Origin: CAYYVJ01 sp964475115
GTDB taxonomy: Bacteria > Bacillota > Clostridia > Lachnospirales > Lachnospiraceae
Length of the DNA stretch: 47,177 bases
NCBI GenBank assembly: GCA_964475115.1
Contig: CAYYVJ010000006.1
Span: 1 to 47,177 of the forward strand
Direction of reading: 5' to 3'
This document shows, one piece after another, positions 33,988 to 41,907 of this stretch. The position numbers and the translations under genes were made by a program. Below the pieces are notes generated by a model that was not told the DNA's origin, made no database searches, and saw only the letters and a list, made by a program, of their open reading frames with translations. Every line of letters starts with the position of its first letter. Position 1 is the stretch's first letter.

Positions 33988-35187
33988 TCATATGATAAAT
34001 CCTATCACTAATGCAAGTAACACAATCAATGGTGCCGGAACCTTTTTTGTAATTAAAAGTATGACTGTAATAAAGGTAATCAAAATATTATCAAGCAAAA
34101 ATCCACTTTTTTGCATCAGTATAATGGCCGCAACAGCAATCAGTCCAGCCGCAACAGCGATAATTCCTTTCAGTGAAACCTTTATTCCTCTAATCTTTTT
34201 TAGGCTCTCCCATATCGGATATACAAAGAAAATTAAAAGTAAGCCTGGTAAAAATATTCCGATACCACCTGCAACAGCTCCAAGCAACTGAGTCAAGACA
34301 CTAGCCCCACGGGCAGCCATTCCACCTGCATAAGCACTAAAACTAAACATTGGGCCAGGAAGTCCTTGTACAAACCCAAATCCAGTCAAGAATTCTTGAT
34401 CCGTCATGTATTGGTTTACTTCTACTAACTCACTATGCATTAGTGGTACTACCACCTGCCCTCCTCCAATAACTAAATAACCGTAACGATAAAAACTTTC
34501 AAATAAATGAACGATTCTATTATCCCATAAAAACGTTAAGAGGATACTCCCAATTGAAAAGATTCCAAAGGCAATCAAGTATTTCCATGGTGCTCTTATG
34601 TTCACAGGATTCCAGAGTTCCTTTTCTTTCGAAGTAAGAATGCTTACTGCTCCACCTAAAATCAAAACCAAGGGGAAAATCCACGGTTCTCGAATAAAAT
34701 AAGTCGTTATACCGCCCATGAGAAATAATAATAGATTTATCCTATCCGTTACTACTTTACGTCCTATCCGATATGCCGCTACTATTATAAATCCAACCGC
34801 CATTGGACCAATATAACGCAGACCTTCTTGTGATAGATTTATAGAAACTAGAAACTGACTTAAAAATGAAAGGAAAGTCATAAATGTTAGTACTGGCACT
34901 GCCCACACCAACATAGTTAAAAATGCCAAAAATGGACCTCCCATTTTGTACCCAATCGCTACAATCGTTTGTGTACTACTTGGACCGGGTAATATACCAG
35001 TTAATGCAATCAGTTCAACCAATTCTTCTTCGGATAAATATTTTTTCTTTACTACCATTTGATCTGTGAAAACACCGTAATGCGCCTCAGGCCCTCCATA
35101 TGAGCCTAGCGAGCAAATAAATACATCTTTTAGAAAAGTATTCCAGTGCACTTTTTTTTGAGCTACTAAATCTTTTTCTGCATCCAT
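33988..35187 (-). CDS. chrA: Chromate transporter ChrA (two-domain, CHR family)
   Basis: 399 residues with about 11-12 hydrophobic segments in two homologous halves, the long bidomain form. Signature loops: GGPEAHYGVF, LTGILPGPSSTQTIVAIGYK near the start of half one, and the matching GFVQGLPGPMFSFSAYAGGM in half two. Exports chromate, probably driven by proton motive force; in anaerobes without chromate exposure the native anion could be something else. Start overlaps a 38-codon upstream ORF, suggesting translational coupling. Confidence 0.93.
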   Translation of the reverse strand: MDAEKDLVAQKKVHWNTFLKDVFICSLGSYGGPEAHYGVFTDQMVVKKKYLSEEELVELIALTGILPGPSSTQTIVAIGYKMGGPFLAFLTMLVWAVPVLTFMTFLSFLSQFLVSINLSQEGLRYIGPMAVGFIIVAAYRIGRKVVTDRINLLLFLMGGITTYFIREPWIFPLVLILGGAVSILTSKEKELWNPVNIRAPWKYLIAFGIFSIGSILLTFLWDNRIVHLFESFYRYGYLVIGGGQVVVPLMHSELVEVNQYMTDQEFLTGFGFVQGLPGPMFSFSAYAGGMAARGASVLTQLLGAVAGGIGIFLPGLLLIFFVYPIWESLKKIRGIKVSLKGIIAVAAGLIAVAAIILMQKSGFLLDNILITFITVILLITKKVPAPLIVLLALVIGFII

Positions 35188-35282
35188 AGAAGTTCACCCT
35201 CCATCTGAAATTCATGATTCAGTTTTTCAAGTTCTTCAATTCGTTCTATTAGTTCTTCTCTTGAAAACTTTGTATAATCCAT
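35166..35282 (-). CDS. 38-residue coiled-coil peptide overlapping chrA start
   Basis: ATG at 35282, stop at 35166-35168. The peptide MDYTKFSREELIERIEELEK then LNHEFQMEGELLWMQKKI forms a charged heptad-like helix. AAGGTGAGGG precedes it. It overlaps the first seven codons of chrA in another frame, so translation of one may drive the other. Could be a leader peptide, a small partner protein, or the remnant N-terminus of a regulator (MDYxKxSxEELIxRIxELE is a common regulator opening). Confidence 0.5.
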   Translation of the reverse strand: MDYTKFSREELIERIEELEKLNHEFQMEGELLWMQKKI

Positions 35283-35382
35283 TGTTTTACGACCCTCACC
35301 TTATTTAACAAGTACTTTTTATACCTTTTATTGTTTTAGGCTGACTACTACAGCGTAAGAGCCAGCCTATTATAAAACATCT

Positions 35383-35544
35383 CTATTGTGATATTTTTTT
35401 AGTTCTTGTCGAATCAATCCCTATATTCTTATTTCTTTTTTCAACTTTACCTGATCCAATCTTTTTTTCGTCTTTTAGAGCACTGACTTTTGATTTCTTC
35501 TCTTCTAAAAGTTGTTTCATTCTTTCCATATCTTTCATTGCCAT
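35383..35544 (-). CDS. 53-residue Lys-rich small protein
   Basis: ATG at 35544 preceded by GGAGGAATACAAA, stop at 35383-35385. It begins MAMKDMERMKQLLEEKKSKV, then SALKDEKKIGSGKVEKR. Highly basic, no hydrophobic segment, likely a helical N-terminal half. The strong ribosome binding site and codon-like composition argue it is real. Function unknown. The space 35283-35382 to its left holds nothing recognisable. Confidence 0.6.
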   Translation of the reverse strand: MAMKDMERMKQLLEEKKSKVSALKDEKKIGSGKVEKRNKNIGIDSTRTKKISQ

Positions 35545-35647
35545 TTTGTATTCCTCCATTTACTATGATGCCTATTCTATCAATACATTATATAACAAAA
35601 AACAAATTAAGGATATATCGATTATTAAGTTAACCCTAAGATAAGAT

Positions 35648-35698
35648 AAAAAGATAAGGTGTTCTACGTATATATACAACGTAAATACCTTATCTTTT
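35648..35698. terminator. Bidirectional terminator / inverted repeat after truA
   Basis: Arms AAAAGATAAGGT and ACCTTATCTTTT with an internal CTACGT / ACGTA pair. On the minus strand it follows the truA stop at 35705 closely and ends in T-rich sequence. Confidence 0.8.
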
Positions 35699-35704
35699 CT
35701 TATT

Positions 35705-36442
35705 TTAATAATATACTTCCTCTAAAAACAGACCTTGTGCTGGGGCCGTGAACCCAGCAGCACTTCTGGTCTTACTTGCAAATATTTCATCTATGCATTT
35801 AACTTCTCTAGAACCACAACCAATTTCCAAGAGGGTTCCCATTATAATTCTTACCATATTATATAGAAAGCCTTCACCAATAAAAATGAACTTCAGCAAA
35901 TCACCTTCTCTCTGGATTGAGATTTCATCCATTCTTCTTATCGTAGACTTTTGGGATTTTTTAAGCGAAGAAAAACCTATGAAATCATGGCTTCCAATCA
36001 GTCTAGAACAGGCTTCTTTCATCTTATCAATAGAAAGGCTCTCTGGATAATAGAAGCTATATTTCCTGTCAAATACAGAAGGAATACTATTATTCCAAAT
36101 ATTATAGCTATACTTTTTTCCCACTACATTATATCTAGAATGGAATCTTTCATGAACTTCCTCAAGTTCTTTAACCACAATATCCTGAGGAATATATTGA
36201 TTGATGTACTCTTGCATATCCTTAAGTTCCATCCTGGAGCTTGTCTTAAAATTAGCAACTTGGCCTCTAGCATGAGTTCCCGCATCTGTTCTACCTGAAC
36301 CTATGATTTCTGTCCCAGTTTCTATCATTTCAGATATTACACTTTCAAGTTTACCCTGAATCGTTTTGTCTGAATCTCCCAGCCTTTGCCATCCTAGATA
36401 TCTGCTACCATCATACTCAATAATCATTTTTATATTTCTCAT
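35705..36442 (-). CDS. truA: tRNA pseudouridine(38-40) synthase TruA
   Basis: 245 residues, normal length. Converts U38-U40 in the anticodon arm to pseudouridine. IEYDGSRYLGWQRLGDSDKT is the N-terminal signature; the catalytic Asp is in GSGRTDAGTHARGQVANF (about residue 52). IGSHDFIGFSSLKKSQKSTI and FLYNMVRIIMGTLLEIGCG complete the family. Not within the usual ribosomal-protein/ecfT cluster, so this may be a second copy. Monocistronic with its own terminator. Confidence 0.95.
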   Translation of the reverse strand: MRNIKMIIEYDGSRYLGWQRLGDSDKTIQGKLESVISEMIETGTEIIGSGRTDAGTHARGQVANFKTSSRMELKDMQEYINQYIPQDIVVKELEEVHERFHSRYNVVGKKYSYNIWNNSIPSVFDRKYSFYYPESLSIDKMKEACSRLIGSHDFIGFSSLKKSQKSTIRRMDEISIQREGDLLKFIFIGEGFLYNMVRIIMGTLLEIGCGSREVKCIDEIFASKTRSAAGFTAPAQGLFLEEVYY

Positions 36443-36553
36443 TCTACTTGCTCCTTAGTCTCTTCATCTGTAGACGTAATCTTTAGCTTTACCAATATAT
36501 TATATACCAACCGTTACAAATCCACAAAGAAATCTTGTATCCCAGAAAAATTA

Positions 36554-36699
36554 TTAATTACTATTTCTAACTATATTTTTAGGACCAATATAGGTTGCAT
36601 AAAAGTATCCGCCGTATATTATAAAAAGAGCTAGATCAAAAAGGTTCTTGGCTCTTCTCGTATCGTTTCAGTATCTTCTATAATAATTATTTTTGACAT
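36554..36699 (-). pseudogene. Deletion scar joining a response-regulator start to a permease tail
   Basis: GGAGGAGTGACT then ATG at 36699: SKIIIIEDTETIREEPRTFL, the start of an OmpR-type response regulator (IxEDxxxIREEL), stopping at 36631. In the next frame the DNA reads DLALFIIYGGYFYATYIGPK and NIVRNSN to a stop at 36554. This resembles the C-terminus of BceB/FtsX-type permeases, which are often encoded a few genes after such regulators. A deletion of the whole RR-kinase-ATPase-permease interior would give this. The permease assignment is tentative. Confidence 0.5.
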
Positions 36700-36806
36700 A
36701 GTCACTCCTCCTCTTATGAAATCTATACACGTAAGAATATTATACTTGATTATAAGCATTTCTGTAAAGCAGAGTGAAACATCAAGTCTATCATTCATCA
36801 TTCGAT

Positions 36807-36984
36807 TTATATGGTTATTTCAATCTGGTTTCCCTCTATTCCTATAATACAGCTTTCATAATATCCATCGCCTGTAACTCTAGGCCCACTAACCACCTCA
36901 TAGCCATCTGCGTTTAGATTTCTAGTGATTCTATCCACATTTTCTTTACATCCCACGCTAAATGCAATATGTTCTATCTTCATA
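36807..36984 (-). pseudogene. VOC/glyoxalase-family protein with internal deletion
   Basis: AAGGAGG then ATG at 36984: MKIEHIAF and stop. One base off, the reading resumes SVGCKENVDRITRNL, NADGYEVVSGPRVTGDGYYE and SCIIGIEGNQIEITI to a stop at 36807. Intact VOC proteins of this group are about 125 residues, start MKIEHIA and have HIAFSVGSKEKVD in the middle. The central ~65 residues are lost, and both joined regions encode HIAF. The remainder of 36443-37160 contains no other gene I can recognise. Confidence 0.8.
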
Positions 36985-37160
36985 TTTCCTCCTTGAATTT
37001 AAGCATATTTTCATATGAAATAGCCTATCTTAGCAGGCTGAAACTCTTTGAATCTATTTTACCATCAACTCGTATACATAAGCAATTCCATTTTCTCAGA
37101 ATAAAATCAGCAATTTAGAACAATGCTATATACAAACTAATAAGTATGTGAGGTGATGGA

Positions 37161-38111
37161 ATGTTTACAGATAAAAGATTAACACAGGCTTACAAAAATG
37201 CTAAGGTATTGCACTTTGACAAAAAATCTAAGTATATCTTTTTTAGTGATATCCATAGAGGAGATGATAGTGTATCTGATGAATTTGCCAGAAATCAGAA
37301 TCTCTTCTTACACGCTTTGGACTACTATTATAACAAGGGTTACACCTATGTAGAGGTAGGGGATGGTGATGAATTATGGGAATATCCAAAGTTCAGGTAT
37401 ATCCGAATAGCCCATAGTGATGTGTTTAAGAACTTGAAAAAATACCATCAGGATAAGCGTTTAATTATCCTGTATGGAAATCACAATATTTATCTTAGGC
37501 ACAAATTTTATGTTTGTAAAAACTACTTTCATTTTTATGATGAGTACAAGCAAGAGGTGGTTGACTTATTAAAAGGATTATCCCCTAAAGAAGCTTTAGT
37601 TCTAAAGCACAAGAAAAGTGGTCAGGAAATCCTTGTTGTACATGGACACCAAGGTGATTTTATCAATGACCAGCTATGGATTGTATCAAATCTATTATTA
37701 CGCTTTTTTTGGAAATACATGCATGTCGTTGGTTTTCATAACCCCTCCAGCCCTGCAAGGAATCTATATAAGCGGCATAAAATAGAAAAGAACTATAACA
37801 AATGGATTAAGAGGCATGAAAAGATGCTAATATGTGGACATACTCACAGGCCAAAATTCCCCAAACCAGGTGAATTACCATATTTCAACTCAGGATGTTG
37901 TATTAATACCAGAGGAATTACAGGCGTGGAAATCTCTGATGACAATATTCTATTAGTCGATTGGAGAATTCGTGCAGATAAAAATGGAAGCCTATTAATT
38001 GAAAGAAATATTATTCGAGGTCCAGAGCCTATTTCGAAGTATCATCAGAAAAATTTTTCCTATTGCAATCATAAGTATGTGAGAGGTCGAGTTCCTGAAG
38101 ATAATTGCTAA
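37161..38111 (+). CDS. Calcineurin-like metallophosphoesterase
   Basis: 316 residues. All five metal-site blocks are present: FFSDIHRGDD (DxH), VGDGDELWE (GD), LYGNHNIYL (GNH), LVVHGHQGDF and ICGHTHRPKFP (GHxH). The layout with the GDGDELWE block resembles LpxH/UDP-diacylglucosamine pyrophosphatase-like enzymes, although Gram-positive bacteria do not make lipid A, so the substrate is probably another phosphate ester. GAGGTGATGG overlaps the start. Monocistronic; convergent with the DUF5692 gene across a shared terminator. Confidence 0.93.
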   Translation: MFTDKRLTQAYKNAKVLHFDKKSKYIFFSDIHRGDDSVSDEFARNQNLFLHALDYYYNKGYTYVEVGDGDELWEYPKFRYIRIAHSDVFKNLKKYHQDKRLIILYGNHNIYLRHKFYVCKNYFHFYDEYKQEVVDLLKGLSPKEALVLKHKKSGQEILVVHGHQGDFINDQLWIVSNLLLRFFWKYMHVVGFHNPSSPARNLYKRHKIEKNYNKWIKRHEKMLICGHTHRPKFPKPGELPYFNSGCCINTRGITGVEISDDNILLVDWRIRADKNGSLLIERNIIRGPEPISKYHQKNFSYCNHKYVRGRVPEDNC

Positions 38112-38141
38112 GCACTTTTTTAAAACAAAATTTAATATAAA

Positions 38142-38170
38142 AAGAAGGTTGAAAAATAAATTTTCAACCT
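38142..38170. terminator. Bidirectional terminator
   Basis: Perfect arms GAAGGTTGAAAA / TTTTCAACCTTC with an ATAAA loop between convergent genes; A/T tracts on both sides. Confidence 0.88.
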
Positions 38171-38178
38171 TCCAAATT

Positions 38179-39165
38179 TTATTCTGCCAGTGCAGCTATT
38201 GTTTGATATTCTTTTAAGTCTGTATACAATTCACCCTTATAAGGATTACGTTTTGTTTTTTTCCATTTATAAATCATGTAAATCACTACCGCAACATTAG
38301 CTACTAATGCTAAAAGACTAACTACAAAATACGTAGTAGGGTTATAAGTAGAGTCTACACGCCACTTTCCAAAATCCTGAAATAATGGGAAGGTCTGGGC
38401 AAACATACACCAAAGTGCCAATGTCTGAGCACGATGCTGCAACCATGCTCCTTTACCAACTGTAAATGCACATAGAGTCGGTGCCAATAATAATGCAAAT
38501 CCACAATACCATGCGTGGTGAGGTAAGCAGTTATATGTATAGGCGAAGTTCCATAAATCGTATGCAAGAATGTAAAACCAAAGCATATCTGGCCAAATCA
38601 TATCTCGGCTACCATCTTTTTCTGTCTTTTTCCTAATCTTAATTCCAAGCCAACCTGTAATAATCACAATATTCAAAATACCAGCAATACCATTCATATA
38701 GTTCCATGAACCACCCATTAACATCACAGGTGCGTCAGCAGTTAGATCCTGAGCCATTACAGCATACTTGCTACCCACTTCGAAATCACGTATTACAGCT
38801 TCTAAAATATTGATGGCCAGAATTAATGGTGGAAAGCAAAGAGCTATTTTATTATCAGCCAATGCCCATTTTTCACCTGTCTTTTTGTTGGTTCCGCGTA
38901 CATGTCGTATACACCAAAATCCAATACAACCTGCTGTAGACGAATACACTTTTGCTAAATGAAACCAATCTGTATAAGTAGTCTCCTTCATAACCGTAAA
39001 CCACAATACCGAAAGTACAACTGGTAGTACCAAAAATCCTAAAATTCCTGCCACTTTAATTCTGCGGGTAACTTCGTTTAGCAAAAACAGAACAAGAAAT
39101 ACACCCATCCACACTAGCCAAACACTTAGAACTCCTGCACCCTCCTCATAATTAAAACGAAACAT
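38179..39165 (-). CDS. DUF5692-family polytopic membrane protein
   Basis: 328 residues from ATG at 39165, chosen because AAAGGAGGAAGAGTT precedes it; the longer 346-residue form lacks such a site. About nine hydrophobic segments, e.g. VWLVWMGVFLVLFLLNEV, ILGFLVLPVVLSVLWFTVM and TYFVVSLLALVANVAVVIYM. It has conserved aromatic/His loops: MLWFYILAYDLWNFAYTYNC, LPHHAWYCGFALLLAPTLC and FAQTFPLFQDFGKW. I recognise this as DUF5692; function is not known to me. It is divergent from a FadR-type GntR gene with two matching operator-like palindromes between, so it is probably that regulator's target, possibly a transporter for a small metabolite. Confidence 0.82.
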   Translation of the reverse strand: MFRFNYEEGAGVLSVWLVWMGVFLVLFLLNEVTRRIKVAGILGFLVLPVVLSVLWFTVMKETTYTDWFHLAKVYSSTAGCIGFWCIRHVRGTNKKTGEKWALADNKIALCFPPLILAINILEAVIRDFEVGSKYAVMAQDLTADAPVMLMGGSWNYMNGIAGILNIVIITGWLGIKIRKKTEKDGSRDMIWPDMLWFYILAYDLWNFAYTYNCLPHHAWYCGFALLLAPTLCAFTVGKGAWLQHRAQTLALWCMFAQTFPLFQDFGKWRVDSTYNPTTYFVVSLLALVANVAVVIYMIYKWKKTKRNPYKGELYTDLKEYQTIAALAE

Positions 39166-39198
39166 AACTCTTCCTCCTTTTAAAGACAAACTTTTGCA

Positions 39199-39211
39199 CT
39201 GGCCATACCAG
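39199..39211. promoter_or_regulatory. Operator-like palindrome 1 (CTGG-N5-CCAG), near the DUF5692 start
   Basis: ACTGGCCATACCAGT, arms CTGG and CCAG five bases apart, 34 bp upstream of the DUF5692 ATG. Same layout as the site at 39342-39354. FadR-family GntR regulators typically bind TGGT-N-ACCA type palindromes. Confidence 0.6.
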
Positions 39212-39341
39212 TAGTGCAATTATATACTAATTCTATAAAGTTTTTAATAGATTGTCAAGTATTTATCAAACTTCTTGTGAATTTGTATATTTAAGCATAT
39301 TCTATTGATTTTTATTCGATACTATGTTATTTTTTTGATAT

Positions 39342-39354
39342 CTGGTTGTACCAG
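39342..39354. promoter_or_regulatory. Operator-like palindrome 2 (CTGG-N5-CCAG), near the gntR start
   Basis: CTGGTTGTACCAGT, 38 bp upstream of the GntR ATG. It shares CTGG, N5 and TACCAGT with palindrome 1, 143 bp away, suggesting autoregulation plus control of the divergent gene. Confidence 0.62.
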
Positions 39355-39391
39355 TTTGTTGAATGATATCGAACTTCAGAAAGGAATATAA

Positions 39392-40102
39392 ATGGACTTT
39401 ACAAAATTAAAGGCACCTACATTAAAAGAATTATTTGTGAGAGAACTTGAGACTATGATTCTTTCCGGAAAATTGAAAATTGGTGAAAGACTCCCACCTG
39501 AACGTATTCTTGCAGAAAAGATGCAGGTCAGTCGCGCTGTGGTAAACAGTGGAATTTCTGAGCTTTCCAGAAAAGGTTTTTTAATGGTAAAACCCCGTTC
39601 CGGAGTATTTGTAATGGATTACCGTCGCTATGGTACTGTAGAGACACTTCTCTCCATTATGAATTATAATGGCGGACATCTACGTCGTGACGAGATTTGC
39701 TCAATCTTAGAAATCAAAATAATTGTGGATAAACTGGCAGTAGAATTGTCTGTAGACCGACACACAGATGAAGACATTGTCTCCTTGGAAGAATATTTAG
39801 ATGAGATGCAATGTATGAACGATAATATTACTAAAGCTGCTGATGCTGCTTTCTCTTTTTATCATGAATTGGCCATGACCAGCCAAAACACTTTACTTCC
39901 CTTGATATATCGTTCTTTCCGCGTTCCTGTTACCCACCTATGGATAAGATTTATTCAAAAATACGGAAATGTTCTTGTTTATAATCATGCACAAGAAATC
40001 TTAAAAGCACTGAAAAACCATGATAAAGAAGGAGCAGTAGCCTTCGTAGAGAAAGCAATCTCTTCCTCCATCTCTGGACCGAATGAAATATACCAGGATT
40101 AA
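39392..40102 (+). CDS. GntR-family regulator, FadR (FCD) subfamily
   Basis: 236 residues. Winged-helix domain at about 8-75: LKELFVRELETMILSGKLKI, GERLPPERILAEKMQVSRAV, then SGISELSRKGFLMVKPRSGV. All-helical FCD effector domain at about 90-230 with ICSILEIKIIVDKLAVELSV and the metal/ligand His residues in FYHELAMTSQNTLLPLIYRS (HELA) and VTHLW. FCD proteins bind small carboxylates or sugar acids, often via a metal. AGAAAGGAAT precedes ATG. It likely represses itself and the divergent DUF5692 gene. Confidence 0.92.
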   Translation: MDFTKLKAPTLKELFVRELETMILSGKLKIGERLPPERILAEKMQVSRAVVNSGISELSRKGFLMVKPRSGVFVMDYRRYGTVETLLSIMNYNGGHLRRDEICSILEIKIIVDKLAVELSVDRHTDEDIVSLEEYLDEMQCMNDNITKAADAAFSFYHELAMTSQNTLLPLIYRSFRVPVTHLWIRFIQKYGNVLVYNHAQEILKALKNHDKEGAVAFVEKAISSSISGPNEIYQD

Positions 40103-40194
40103 CTTCGAAATACAAAGTATTTTCAATTGGATACATACTCATTACCCAAACGCTTCATTAACCTTCAACCCTATGTCTCATTTTACCAAAATCA

Positions 40195-40217
40195 GTCCAA
40201 GAAGAAACTTCTTGGAC
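40195..40217. repeat. Perfect inverted repeat in 40103-40330
   Basis: GTCCAAGAAG-AAA-CTTCTTGGAC. Positioned 90 bp after the GntR stop; no T-run follows on the plus strand, and only ATTTT lies near it on the minus strand, so termination efficiency is doubtful. The remainder of 40103-40330 has a 69-codon open frame with no recognisable features; I do not call it a gene. Confidence 0.5.
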
Positions 40218-40330
40218 TTGAAACCGCTACTATTTCACTAGCTATCACTGTTACAAATGCATTCCACAATGGGATCTACCAAGCAATTTATAACAAAAGA
40301 ATAAATCGCTTCTTAATTTATCGAACTAAA

Positions 40331-40924
40331 CTATAGACAATTTGTCACTATGACTTTCAAAATAGGTAAAACATCACTTTCAAACCATGGATTTCTCTTC
40401 AACCAACCTTGGGTTAATGGTGATGGATGAACCAATGGTAAGTATTCTGGTAAGTATTTTTGAAAGTTCTTTACTGTTTCAGTTAAGTTTTTCCCACATC
40501 GTTTATCTAAATAATATTTTTGTGCATAATTTCCAATGAGAAGTGTACTCTCAATATTTGGCATCTCTTCCAGTAATCGTGGATGCCATTTTTCTGCAAA
40601 TTCTTTTCGAGGTGGCATATCACCAGTTTTTGCTTTTCCTGGATAATAAAAATCCATAGGTAATTGTGCGATACGACTGCTTTGATAAAACTCTTCTCTA
40701 GATATCCCCATCCAATCTCGCAAGCGATCACCACTTAAATCATTCCAAAACAACTGAGTTTCTTCTGCTTTACGTCCTGGCGCTTGTCCCACTATGACTA
40801 TACGGGCATCTTTAGAAGCTTTAAATAAAGGTGAAATGCCCTTGCTTGTATAGAACTCATTCATTGTATCAGCCATTATATCTTCTTTAATTTCTTCAAA
40901 AATAGTCATATCACACACTTCCAT
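40331..40924 (-). CDS. Uracil-DNA glycosylase-superfamily protein
   Basis: 197 residues. UDG-fold blocks: VIVGQAPGRKAEETQLFWND (motif 1, GQAPG with an aromatic further on), TLLIGNYAQKYYL (core beta strand) and LVHPSPLTQGWLKRNPWFES (motif 2, HPSP). It fits the compact group annotated as 'uracil-DNA glycosylase family' in Firmicutes, which removes uracil or related damaged bases. The start is uncertain: ATG at 40924 with AGGAATC nearby, or ATG five codons later. It follows exoA by 21 bp, so a glycosylase and an AP endonuclease are co-expressed. Confidence 0.88.
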   Translation of the reverse strand: MEVCDMTIFEEIKEDIMADTMNEFYTSKGISPLFKASKDARIVIVGQAPGRKAEETQLFWNDLSGDRLRDWMGISREEFYQSSRIAQLPMDFYYPGKAKTGDMPPRKEFAEKWHPRLLEEMPNIESTLLIGNYAQKYYLDKRCGKNLTETVKNFQKYLPEYLPLVHPSPLTQGWLKRNPWFESDVLPILKVIVTNCL

Positions 40925-40945
40925 TTAATAAGATTCCTATTTTAA

Positions 40946-41773
40946 CTACAGCTCTATTTCGAGTAATATTGGAGTATGATCTTGTCTTGTACCTGAATCA
41001 ATCATTTCCGATTTAGTTACTTTATCTGCAATGCGATCACTCACTAGCCAGTAATCAATTCTCCAACCCGAATTATTAATTTTACTTGTTTTAACACGTT
41101 GCCCCCACCAAGAATAAATCCCTGTCACATCTTTATGAATATGGCGGAAGGTATCTGTAAAACCTTTTTCTAATAGATTCGTAAAACCTTGACGTTCCTC
41201 ATCAGTAAATCCGGCTGAACGACGGTTATTATTAGGATGCGCCAAATCTATTTCTTTATGCGCCACGTTAAAATCACCTGTCGCAATGACCTTCTTCTCT
41301 TTATCCAAACTTACTAGATAATCTGCATATTTGATATCCCAAAGTTGTCGATCTTCTAAACGATTTAGGCTGTCCCCTGCATTCGGTGTATAAACTTGTG
41401 TTAAGTAGAAGTCATCAAATTCTAATGTGATTATTCGTCCTTCAACATCCATTGTACTTGGTGCTCCAATTACTGGAAACGTAACAATAGGTGCTAGACC
41501 ATTCTTATATAAAAACATAGTACCCGCATAACCCTTGCGCGCTGGTTCTACTGAACTATTCCACACAATTTCATACTCAGGAAACCTTTCCCTCAAAATT
41601 TCTAAATGCTTTTTAGTAGGACCGTTACTAGATAACTTTGTTTCCTGTATGGCAATAACATCTGGGTTATATTCTAAAATCGTATCTAATACCGTTTGAG
41701 ATAATAAAGCACGTGAGGAATCACCTGTTAATGCTGCATTTAATGAATCAATATTCCATGAAATAAACTTCAA
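40946..41773 (-). CDS. exoA: Exodeoxyribonuclease III / AP endonuclease (ExoA type)
   Basis: 275 residues from the TTG at 41773, chosen because AGGAGGGG lies seven bases before it and the protein then begins (M)KFISWNIDSLNAAL as in relatives; the ATG at 41800 would put the ribosome binding site inside the gene. Catalytic residues of the EEP family: Asn7 (SWNID), Glu in IAIQETKLS, Tyr in TQVYTPNAG, Asp/Asn in ATGDFNVAHKEIDL, the GWRIDYWLVS block and terminal DHTPI (His). Cuts DNA at abasic sites. First gene of the two-gene base-excision unit. Confidence 0.94.
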   Translation of the reverse strand: MKFISWNIDSLNAALTGDSSRALLSQTVLDTILEYNPDVIAIQETKLSSNGPTKKHLEILRERFPEYEIVWNSSVEPARKGYAGTMFLYKNGLAPIVTFPVIGAPSTMDVEGRIITLEFDDFYLTQVYTPNAGDSLNRLEDRQLWDIKYADYLVSLDKEKKVIATGDFNVAHKEIDLAHPNNNRRSAGFTDEERQGFTNLLEKGFTDTFRHIHKDVTGIYSWWGQRVKTSKINNSGWRIDYWLVSDRIADKVTKSEMIDSGTRQDHTPILLEIEL

Positions 41774-41907
41774 TATTTCCCCTCCTATTCTTATTTTCAT
41801 TATACTTCAATTTAAGAAGCATATCATACTTTTCTTTTTACTTTCCTACTTATAGTTCTTATAAATATAACTTTACACCAATTTCAACTTATTGTCATCC
41901 TCTTTAG

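Noticed and set aside
40127..40336. 69-codon plus-strand open frame after gntR
   Set aside because: No recognisable family, no clear ribosome binding site, and it contains the inverted repeat at 40195-40217.
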